Assembly (NCBI GenBank): GCA_002434305.1
Contig: DJJU01000006.1
Coordinates: 744,001-808,000, forward strand
Origin: Alicycliphilus sp. UBA6560
GTDB lineage: Bacteria > Pseudomonadota > Gammaproteobacteria > Burkholderiales > Burkholderiaceae_C
Direction of reading: 5' to 3'
DNA: 64,000 nt
The notes under the pieces were generated by a model that was not told the DNA's origin, did not search any database, and saw only the letters and a program-made list of their open reading frames with translations. Both the position numbers and the translations under genes were made by a program. How positions within the stretch are numbered: the stretch's first letter is position 1; each line of letters begins with the position of its first letter. Positions 1-7,001 of this stretch are shown here, piece after piece.

Positions 1-371
1 GTGGCGTCCCACACGGCCCTGGCTTGCGGGGAAGCGGCCAGCGCCTGCTGCAGGTCAGGCGGCAGCGCCGGCTCCGGCTCCTTCGCTACGGCGGCGATCT
101 CCAGCTCGACCGTATCCCCCGGCGCCGCACCGCAGGCATCCAGCAGTGCCTGGCTGACTTTCATCCAGTGGCTCAGCTGGCCGTCCGGCTCCAGCGTGGC
201 CTGGAAAGCGTGGCCGTTGATCGTCCCCTGCACGCTCGTCCTGCCGCGCCGCGGGAGCTTTTCGCTGGCCGACTTCGGCAGGATCAGAAATGCCCACGGC
301 TCCTCCCGGGCCGCTGCGGCGGAGCGAAACAGGGGGGCTGTGAAGCGCGACTTGGTCGTGTCTTGGGGCAT
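1..371 (-). CDS. YdeI/DUF1905-family protein (3' part cut by window edge)
   Basis: Reading the minus strand from an ATG at 371 gives an open frame of about 123 residues that runs off the left edge, starting MPQDTTKSRF. Residues about 20-90 match the DUF1905 fold of the YdeI/OmpD-associated family: PWAFLILPKSASEKLP, then a beta-barrel-like stretch around GTINGHAFQATLEPDG and a GDTVELEI motif. The second half shows the start of the YdeI region (LPPDLQQALAASPQARAVWD), which in full proteins goes on to a YdeI domain. Its biochemical role is not established in the family. It lies 90 bases downstream of lpdA on the same strand, so it could be read from the same transcript. The C-terminus is outside the window. 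Confidence 0.75.
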   Translation of the reverse strand, partial: MPQDTTKSRFTAPLFRSAAAAREEPWAFLILPKSASEKLPRRGRTSVQGTINGHAFQATLEPDGQLSHWMKVSQALLDACGAAPGDTVELEIAAVAKEPEPALPPDLQQALAASPQARAVWDA

Positions 372-461
372 GGTCCCTACCGCTCTTCTCTGTGATGGAG
401 CAAGAAAAAAGCGGCGCAGCCCTTGCGGAGCATGCGCGGCCAGCTACGGTTTCGATAGCGT

Positions 462-2309
462 TTACCTGCGTTGCGGCGGCACGTCCGTGCAACTGCCGTG
501 CGCCACCTCCGCCGCCATGCCGATGCTCTCGCCCAGCGTGGGGTGCGGGTGGATGGTCTTGCCGATGTCCACGCTGTCCGCGCCCATCTCGATGGCCAGG
601 GCGATCTCGCCGATCATGTCGCCGGCGTGCGTGCCGACGATGCCGCCGCCCAGGATGCGGCCATGGCCGTGCGCCTCGGGCGAGTCGTCGAACAGCAGCT
701 TGGTAAAGCCCTCGTCGCGGCCGTTGGCAATCGCCCGGCCCGACGCTGCCCAGGGGAACAGGCCTTTTTTCACCTTGATGCCCTGCGCCTTGGCTTCGGT
801 CTCGGTCAGGCCCACCCAGGCGACCTCGGGGTCGGTGTAGGCCACGCTGGGAATCACGCGGGCGTTGAAGGCGGCCGCGGCCAGTTCCTTGTTGCCCTGC
901 AGTTCGCCGGCGATGACCTCGGCCGCCACGTGCGCCTCATGCACCGCCTTGTGCGCCAGCATGGGCTGGCCGACGATGTCGCCGATGGCGAAGATGTGCG
1001 GCACGTTGGTGCGCATCTGGATGTCGACGTTGATGAAGCCGCGGTCTGTCACGGCTACGCCGGCCTTCTCGGCGCCGATCTTCTTGCCGTTGGGCGTGCG
1101 TCCCACGGCCTGCAGGACCAGGTCGTAGGTCTGCGGCTCGGGCGCCGCGCCGCCCTCTTGCGCCGGCGCGAAGCTGACCTTGATGCCCTCCGGCGTGGCC
1201 TCGGCGCCCACGGTCTTGGTCTTCAGCATGATGTTGTCGAAGCGGTGGGCATTCATCTTCTGCCACACCTTGACCAGGTCGCGGTCGGCGCCCTGCATCA
1301 GGCCGTCCAGCATCTCGACCACGTCCAGGCGCGCGCCCAGCGTGGAATACACCGTGCCCATCTCCAGGCCGATAATGCCGCCGCCCAGGATCAGCATGCG
1401 CTTGGGAACCTCCTTGAGCGCCAGGGCGCCGGTGGAGTCGACCACGCGCGGGTCGTCGGGCATGAAAGGCAGGCGCACGGCCTGGCTGCCGGCCGCGATG
1501 ATGGCGCGCTGGAAGGCTATTGTCTTCTTGCTGCCCGTCCTGTCCTGGCCGTCACCGCCGGTTTCCTCCACCTCCAGGTGGTGGGCCCCGACGAAGCTGC
1601 CGTAGCCGCGCACGGTGGTCACCTTGCGCATCTTGGCCATCTGCGCCAGGCCACCGGTCAGCTTGCCGACGACCTTGTCCTTGTGCCCGCGCAGCTGGTC
1701 GATGTTCACCTGCGGGGCGCCGAAGTCGATGCCCGCGGCCTTCAGGTGGCTGACTTCGTCCATCACGGCCGCCACGTGCAGCAGCGCCTTGGACGGAATG
1801 CAGCCCACGTTCAGGCACACACCGCCCAGCGTGGCGTAACGCTCGACCAGAACGACCTTGAGCCCGAGGTCGGCGGCGCGGAAGGCGGCCGAATAGCCGC
1901 CCGGGCCGCCGCCCAGCACCAGCACGTCGCACTCCAGGTCGGCGCTGCCGGTGAAGCTGGATGCTTCGGTTTTAGGAGCTGCCGGCGCTTGTGCAGCGGG
2001 CGCTGGAGCCTGTTTTTGCTCCGAAGGCGCGGGGGACGGGGCCGGTGCGGGCGCCGGCGCCGCGGCCGATTCCTCGGCCTCCAGCGTCAGCAGCACGCTG
2101 CCTTGCTTGACCTTGTCGCCCAGCTTGACCTTCAGTTCCTTGACCGTGCCGGCGTGGCTGGAGGGAATCTCCATGGAGGCCTTGTCGGACTCCACGGTGA
2201 CCAGGCTTTGCTCGGCACGGATGGTGTCGCCGGGCTGGACCAGCACCTCGATCACGGCCACTTCGTCAAAGTCGCCGATGTCGGGCACCTGGATGTCGAT
2301 GGTTGCCAT
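462..2309 (-). CDS. lpdA: Dihydrolipoyl dehydrogenase (E3) with N-terminal lipoyl domain
   Basis: This is the E3 component of pyruvate dehydrogenase. It reoxidises dihydrolipoamide using FAD and NAD+. The 615-residue protein has a lipoyl domain at residues 1-80 with the lipoylated lysine K43 in ESDKASMEIPSS, and an Ala/Pro-rich linker at about 82-120. The FAD-binding GGGPGG is at 133-138, the redox disulfide C165/C170 lies in CLNVGC, and an NAD-binding GGGIIG follows near 310. A C-terminal His589-Glu594 dyad sits in HPHPTLGE. An E3 with its own lipoyl domain is known from Neisseria and other betaproteobacteria. Third gene of the aceE-aceF-lpdA operon, 57 bases after aceF. Part of its linker is encoded by a copy of the interspersed repeat. 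Confidence 0.97.
   Translation of the reverse strand: MATIDIQVPDIGDFDEVAVIEVLVQPGDTIRAEQSLVTVESDKASMEIPSSHAGTVKELKVKLGDKVKQGSVLLTLEAEESAAAPAPAPAPSPAPSEQKQAPAPAAQAPAAPKTEASSFTGSADLECDVLVLGGGPGGYSAAFRAADLGLKVVLVERYATLGGVCLNVGCIPSKALLHVAAVMDEVSHLKAAGIDFGAPQVNIDQLRGHKDKVVGKLTGGLAQMAKMRKVTTVRGYGSFVGAHHLEVEETGGDGQDRTGSKKTIAFQRAIIAAGSQAVRLPFMPDDPRVVDSTGALALKEVPKRMLILGGGIIGLEMGTVYSTLGARLDVVEMLDGLMQGADRDLVKVWQKMNAHRFDNIMLKTKTVGAEATPEGIKVSFAPAQEGGAAPEPQTYDLVLQAVGRTPNGKKIGAEKAGVAVTDRGFINVDIQMRTNVPHIFAIGDIVGQPMLAHKAVHEAHVAAEVIAGELQGNKELAAAAFNARVIPSVAYTDPEVAWVGLTETEAKAQGIKVKKGLFPWAASGRAIANGRDEGFTKLLFDDSPEAHGHGRILGGGIVGTHAGDMIGEIALAIEMGADSVDIGKTIHPHPTLGESIGMAAEVAHGSCTDVPPQRR
1969..2023. repeat. In-frame copy of the interspersed AGCTGC/GCGCTTG repeat in lpdA
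   Basis: On the plus strand the stretch reads GGAGCTGCCGGCGCTTGT, then GGGCGCTGGAGCC and TGTTTTTGCTCC. This is the same arrangement as the intergenic copies at 10186, 55537 and 59506. In frame on the minus strand it encodes the Ala/Pro linker between the lipoyl and FAD domains (QAPAPAAQAPAAP). It is closely similar to the copy in aceF, so the two may descend from one insertion followed by duplication of the lipoyl segment. Confidence 0.6.
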
Positions 2310-2366
2310 CTTTTTCCAATCAGTTGGGGACAGAGCAAAGCGCTGCTTGGGTCTGTCTCACAAGGT

Positions 2367-4106
2367 TTAGAGAAGGATGCGGCGGTAGTCCGCCAGCACC
2401 TGGCCCAGATAAGCGTTGAAGCGCGCGGCGGCGGCGCCGTCGATCACGCGGTGGTCGTACGACAAGGACAGCGGCAGCACCAGGCGCGGCACGAACTTTT
2501 CCTTGTCTTCGTTCCACACCGGCTTCATGGCGCTGCGCGACAGGCCCAGGATGGCCACCTCCGGCGCGTTGATGATGGGCGTGAAGTGCGTGCCGCCAAT
2601 GCCGCCCAGCGACGAGATGGAGAAGCACCCGCCCTGCATGTCGCCCATGCCCAGCTTGCCCTCGCGGGCCTTCTTGGCCAGCTCGCCCATCTCCTGGCTG
2701 ATTTGCAGGATGCCCTTTTGGTCCGCGTCCTTGAGCACCGGCACCACCAGGCCATTGGGCGTGTCCGCCGCGAAACCGATGTGGTAGTACTGCTTGTAGA
2801 CCAGCGCGTCGCCGTCCAGAGACGCGTTGAACTCGGGGAATTTCTTCAGCGCGGCAACCACGGCCTTGATGACGAAGGCCAGCATGGTCACCTTGACCGG
2901 GCTCTTGGCCTTCTCGCCTTCCTTGTTGGTCTGCACGCGGAAGGCTTCCAGCTCGGTGATGTCCGCCTCGTCGTTGTTGGTGACGTGCGGGATCATGACC
3001 CAGTTGCGCGACAGGTTGGCGCCGCTGATCTTCTTGATGCGGGACAGCTCCTTGCGCTCCACCGGGCCGAACTTGGCGAAGTCCACCTTGGGCCAGGGCA
3101 GCAGGTCCAGGCCCGCGCCGGCGCCCGCGCCACCCTTGGCAGCGCCGCTGGCCTGGGCCTGCGTCTGCACGCTGCCGGCCATGACCGAGCGGGTGAAGGA
3201 CTGCACGTCCTCCTGCGTGATGCGGCCCTTGGGCCCCGTGCCCTTGACCTCCGCCAGCGGCACGCCCAGCTCGCGCGCGAACTTGCGCACCGACGGACTG
3301 GCGTGCGGCAGGCCGACGACGGGCGCGCCGGGTTCGTGGGCCGGCACGGGCTGCGCGGCTTGCGGCGCTGGCGCCGGTGCCGGTGCATCGGCCGCCTTGT
3401 TCGCGGCCTGCGCGGGCGGCTGCGCCGCGGCGGGCGGGGACACCGCGGGCGACTGCACCTGCGCCGCCGGCGCCGCGCCGCGGGTGGCCTGGCCGTGCAC
3501 GATGGCCACCAGATCGCCCACGTTGAGCTTGTCGCCGATGGCCACGCGCAGTTCCTTGACCACGCCCTCGGCGGAGGACGGAATCTCCATGGACGCCTTG
3601 TCGGACTCCACCGTGAACAGCGACTGCTCCAGCGTCACCGTGTCGCCCACGGCGACCAGCATCTCGATCACGGCAACGTCCTTGAAGTCGCCGATGTCGG
3701 GCACGCGCACCTCCAGCAACTCGGGCGCGGCAGAAGGGGCCGGCGCGGCAGCCGGTTGGGGCGCCGGGGCAGGGGCCTGGGCAGGAGCGGCATTTGCTTC
3801 CTTTTCAGGAGCTGCCGGCGCTTGTGCGGCGGGCGTTTTCGCCTGTTTTGGCTCTGATTGTTCTGCGTCGCCGGATTCCAGCGTCACGATGACGGAGCCC
3901 TGTTTCACCTTGTCGCCCAGCTGGACCTTCACCTCCTTGACCACGCCGGCGTGGCTGGAGGGGATCTCCATGGAGGCCTTGTCGGATTCGACGGTGATCA
4001 GCGACTGCTCGGCCTGGACCGTGTCGCCGGGCTTGACCAGCAGCTCGATCACGCCCACTTCGTCGAAATCCCCGATGTCCGGGACCTTGATGTCTACCAA
4101 TGCCAT
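2367..4106 (-). CDS. aceF: Pyruvate dehydrogenase E2, dihydrolipoamide acetyltransferase
   Basis: E2 core of the pyruvate dehydrogenase complex, transferring acetyl groups from lipoamide to CoA. The 579-residue product starts MALVDIKVPDIGDF; an upstream in-frame ATG at 4172 would lie inside aceE, so 4106 was chosen. It has two lipoyl domains, with lysines K43 and K170, each in ESDKASMEIPSS. Ala/Pro linkers follow each. A peripheral-subunit binding domain spans about 267-304 (ASPSVRKFARELG). The catalytic domain ends with DHRVIDG at 551-557, giving catalytic His552. E. coli E2 has three lipoyl domains, so two is a normal variant. It lies 16 bases after aceE. Confidence 0.97.
   Translation of the reverse strand: MALVDIKVPDIGDFDEVGVIELLVKPGDTVQAEQSLITVESDKASMEIPSSHAGVVKEVKVQLGDKVKQGSVIVTLESGDAEQSEPKQAKTPAAQAPAAPEKEANAAPAQAPAPAPQPAAAPAPSAAPELLEVRVPDIGDFKDVAVIEMLVAVGDTVTLEQSLFTVESDKASMEIPSSAEGVVKELRVAIGDKLNVGDLVAIVHGQATRGAAPAAQVQSPAVSPPAAAQPPAQAANKAADAPAPAPAPQAAQPVPAHEPGAPVVGLPHASPSVRKFARELGVPLAEVKGTGPKGRITQEDVQSFTRSVMAGSVQTQAQASGAAKGGAGAGAGLDLLPWPKVDFAKFGPVERKELSRIKKISGANLSRNWVMIPHVTNNDEADITELEAFRVQTNKEGEKAKSPVKVTMLAFVIKAVVAALKKFPEFNASLDGDALVYKQYYHIGFAADTPNGLVVPVLKDADQKGILQISQEMGELAKKAREGKLGMGDMQGGCFSISSLGGIGGTHFTPIINAPEVAILGLSRSAMKPVWNEDKEKFVPRLVLPLSLSYDHRVIDGAAAARFNAYLGQVLADYRRILL
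3801..3858. repeat. In-frame copy of the interspersed repeat in aceF
   Basis: The plus strand reads CAGGAGCTGCCGGCGCTTGT, then GGCGGGCGTTTTCGCC and TTTTGGCTCTGA. It matches the lpdA copy and resembles the intergenic family. It encodes the first linker of E2 (KTPAAQAPAAPEKE) between lipoyl domains 1 and 2. A shared paralogous origin with the lpdA linker is possible because the flanking lipoyl domains are also similar at DNA level. Confidence 0.55.
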
Positions 4107-4122
4107 GTCAGTCTCCCGTTCT

Positions 4123-6828
4123 TCAGGCGTGCAGCGGGTTGATCTTGTCGGCCTTGATGCCGTACTTGGCAATGGCCTCGGCCGCCTTGGAGGCAGGCAC
4201 GATGCCGTCGTCGGCCAGGGCCTTGAGCGCCGCCACCACGATGTAGTGGCGGTTGACCTCGAAATGCTCGCGCAGCTTGTAGCGGAAGTCCGAGCGGCCG
4301 AAGCCGTCCGTGCCCAGCACCTGGTAGGAGCGGCCCTTGGGGATGAAGGGGCGGATCTGCTCGGCGAAGGCTTTCATGTAGTCGGTGGACGCGACCACCG
4401 GTCCGGTGGAGCGCGACAGCTGCTGCTCCACGAACGACTGGCGGCGCTCCTCGGTCGGGTGCAGCAGGTTCCAGCGCTCGGCGTCCTGGCCCTCGCGGGT
4501 CAGCTCGTTGAAGCTCGGGCAGCTCCACACGCCGGCGGCCACGCCCCACTCCTCGGCCAGCAGCTGCTGCGCGGCCAGCGACTCGCGCAGGATGGAGCCG
4601 CTGCCCAGCAGCTGCACCGTGGGCGCGTCCTTGTCCAGCGCCGGCGCCTGGCTGCACAGGTACATGCCCTTGAGAATCTGCTCCTCGGTGCCCGGCTGCA
4701 GGCCCGGCATGGGGTAGTTCTCGTTGAGCAGCGTGATGTAGTAGTACACGTTCTCCTGGCGCTCGACCATGCGCTTCAGGCCCTCCTGCATGATCACCGC
4801 CACCTCATGCGCGAAGGTCGGGTCGTAGCTCACGCAGTTGGGGATGGTATTGGCCAGGATGTGGCTGTGGCCGTCCTCGTGCTGCAGGCCCTCGCCGTTG
4901 AGCGTGGTGCGCCCGGACGTGCCGCCCAGGATGAAGCCGCGCGCCTGCATGTCGCCTGCGGCCCAGGCGAAGTCGCCGAAGCGCTGGAAGCCGAACATGG
5001 AGTAGTACACGTAGAACGGAATCATGATGCGGTTGTTCGTCGAGTACGACGTCGCCGCGGCGATCCACGAGCACATGCCGCCCGCCTCGTTGATGCCCTC
5101 CTGCAGGATCTGGCCGGCCTTGTCCTCCTTGTAGTACATGACCTGGTCGCGGTCCACAGGCGTGTACTGCTGGCCGCGCGGGTTGTAGATGCCGATCTGG
5201 CGGAACAGCCCTTCCATGCCGAAGGTGCGCGCCTCGTCCACCAGGATGGGCACGACGCGCGGGCCCAGCGCCTTGTCGCGCAGCAGCTGCGTGAGAAAGC
5301 GCACGTAGGCCTGCGTGGTGCTGATTTCGCGGCCTTCGGCCGTGGGCTCGATGACGGCCTTGAAGGTTTCCAGCGACGGCACGGTGAAGCTCTCGTCAGC
5401 CTTCTCGCGGCGGTGCGGCAGGTAGCCGCCCAGGGCCTTGCGGCGCTCGTGCAGGTACTTCATCTCCGGCGTGTCGTCGGCCGGCTTGTAGTAGGGCAGC
5501 TTGTCCAGCTCGCTGTCGGGCACCGGGATGTTGAAGCGGTCGCGGATGTACTTGATGTCCTCGTCGGCCAGCTTCTTGGTCTGGTGCACGGTGTTCTTGG
5601 CCTCGCCGGCCTTGCCCATGCCGTAGCCCTTGACGGTCTTGACCAGCAGCACCGTGGGCTGGCCCTGGTGCTCGTTGGCGGCGTGGAAGGCGGCGTAGAC
5701 CTTCTCCGGGTCGTGGCCGCCGCGGCGCAGCTCCCAGATCTCGTCGTCGGTCATGTGCTCGACGAGTTTGGCCGTCTCGGGGTAGCGGCCGAAGAAGTGC
5801 TTGCGCAGGTAGGCGCCGTCCATGGCGCGGTAGGTCTGGTAGTCCCCGTCCAGCGTTTCCATCATCAGCTGCTTGAGTTTGCCGCTGGTGTCGCGGCGCA
5901 GCAGCTCGTCCCAGCCCTTGCCCCAGAGCAGCTTGATGACGTGCCAGCCCGCGCCGCGGAAATCGCCCTCCAGCTCCTGGATGATCTTGCCGTTGCCACG
6001 CACCGGGCCATCCAGGCGCTGCAGGTTGCAGTTGATGACGAAGATCAGGTTGTCCAGGTTCTCGCGCGCGGCCAAGCCGATGGCGCCCTTGCTCTCGGGC
6101 TCGTCCATCTCGCCATCGCCCAGGAAGATCCAGACCTTGCGGTTGGCCGTGTCGGCGATGCCGCGCGCGTGCAGGTATTTGAGGAAGCGCGCCTGGTAGA
6201 TGGCCATCATCGGCCCCAGGCCCATGGACACCGTGGGAAACTGCCAGAAGCCCGGCATCAGCTTGGGGTGCGGGTAGCTGGACAGTCCCTTGCCATCCAC
6301 TTCCTGGCGGAAGTTCTCCAGCTGCTCCTCGGTGATGCGGCCTTCCAGGTAGGCGCGGGCGTAGATGCCGGGCGCGCTGTGGCCCTGGAAGTAGATGCAG
6401 TCGCCGCCGTGCTTTTCGCTCTCGGCGTGCCAGAAATGGTTGAAGCCGGCACCCCACATGGAGGCCAGCGAGGCAAAGGAGCCGATGTGCCCGCCCAGAT
6501 CGCCGCCGTCGTGCGGATGCAGCCGGTTGGCACGCACCACCATGGCCATGGCGTTCCAGCGCATGAAGGCGCGCAGGCGCTTTTCGATGTGAATGTTGCC
6601 GGGGCAGCGGGCCTCCTGCTCGGGCTCGATGGTGTTCACGTAGCCGGTGTTGGCCGAGAACGGCAGGTCGAGGCTGTTTTGCCGCGCGTGCTCCAGCAGC
6701 TGCTCCAGCAGGAAGTGGGCACGCTCGGGCCCCTCCCTGCCAATGACGGCGGACAGCGCGTCCAGCCACTCTCGGGTTTCTTGCTGATCGATGTCAGCCG
6801 GGGCCAGGTTCTTGGTGGGGTCGGACAT
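4123..6828 (-). CDS. aceE: Pyruvate dehydrogenase E1, homodimeric type
   Basis: Thiamine-diphosphate-dependent decarboxylation of pyruvate and reductive acetylation of the E2 lipoyl groups. The 901-residue product matches the usual length of the homodimeric E1 (about 890). The ThDP motif GDGEMDEPESKGA is followed by the NLDNLIFVINCNLQRLDGP segment, and HGGDCIYFQGHSAPGIYARA is a typical conserved block. The ATG at 6828 was chosen because it follows an AGGAGA ribosome-binding site and starts MSDPTKN; the longer frame to 6885 has no such site. First gene of the operon, with a probable promoter at 6924-6951. Confidence 0.97.
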   Translation of the reverse strand: MSDPTKNLAPADIDQQETREWLDALSAVIGREGPERAHFLLEQLLEHARQNSLDLPFSANTGYVNTIEPEQEARCPGNIHIEKRLRAFMRWNAMAMVVRANRLHPHDGGDLGGHIGSFASLASMWGAGFNHFWHAESEKHGGDCIYFQGHSAPGIYARAYLEGRITEEQLENFRQEVDGKGLSSYPHPKLMPGFWQFPTVSMGLGPMMAIYQARFLKYLHARGIADTANRKVWIFLGDGEMDEPESKGAIGLAARENLDNLIFVINCNLQRLDGPVRGNGKIIQELEGDFRGAGWHVIKLLWGKGWDELLRRDTSGKLKQLMMETLDGDYQTYRAMDGAYLRKHFFGRYPETAKLVEHMTDDEIWELRRGGHDPEKVYAAFHAANEHQGQPTVLLVKTVKGYGMGKAGEAKNTVHQTKKLADEDIKYIRDRFNIPVPDSELDKLPYYKPADDTPEMKYLHERRKALGGYLPHRREKADESFTVPSLETFKAVIEPTAEGREISTTQAYVRFLTQLLRDKALGPRVVPILVDEARTFGMEGLFRQIGIYNPRGQQYTPVDRDQVMYYKEDKAGQILQEGINEAGGMCSWIAAATSYSTNNRIMIPFYVYYSMFGFQRFGDFAWAAGDMQARGFILGGTSGRTTLNGEGLQHEDGHSHILANTIPNCVSYDPTFAHEVAVIMQEGLKRMVERQENVYYYITLLNENYPMPGLQPGTEEQILKGMYLCSQAPALDKDAPTVQLLGSGSILRESLAAQQLLAEEWGVAAGVWSCPSFNELTREGQDAERWNLLHPTEERRQSFVEQQLSRSTGPVVASTDYMKAFAEQIRPFIPKGRSYQVLGTDGFGRSDFRYKLREHFEVNRHYIVVAALKALADDGIVPASKAAEAIAKYGIKADKINPLHA

Positions 6829-6907
6829 GCCCAGTCTCCTTTGATTCGATGGCTGCATGAGGGGATATTCGCCGAAGTTTCGCACAGTTTTTCGTCATTT
6901 CAAATGG

Positions 6908-6958
6908 TGCGGACATATTTCTTATTATGGAATTTTGCTGCATGCGCACAATATTTCT
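6908..6958. promoter_or_regulatory. Pair of direct repeats in the aceE/sensor-kinase intergenic region
   Basis: TGCGGACATATTTCT (6908-6922) and TGCGCACAATATTTCT (6943-6958) are near-identical direct repeats starting 35 bases apart. They flank the probable aceE -10 and overlap its -35. Two copies on the same DNA strand, in the gap between pdh and a two-component system, look like binding sites for a regulator, but none is identified. Confidence 0.35.
6924..6951 (-). promoter_or_regulatory. Probable sigma70 promoter of aceE-aceF-lpdA
   Basis: On the minus strand TTGTGC (6951-6946) and CATAAT (6929-6924) are separated by 16 bases, about 95 bases upstream of the aceE start codon. The elements are reasonable but not perfect matches to TTGACA and TATAAT. 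Confidence 0.35.
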
Positions 6959-7001
6959 CCTCGTGAAATCAGCTTTTGGCGCCCCCTTAAACTCTACGCC
7001 C

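Noticed and set aside
471..3857. Long plus-strand open frame of 1128 residues across lpdA and aceF
   Set aside because: It is antisense to two certain genes. High GC gives long stop-free shadow frames; the product is His/Arg/Val-rich without domains.
2827..6966. Plus-strand open frame of 1379 residues across aceF and aceE
   Set aside because: Antisense shadow of the PDH operon with no recognisable motif or ribosome-binding site.
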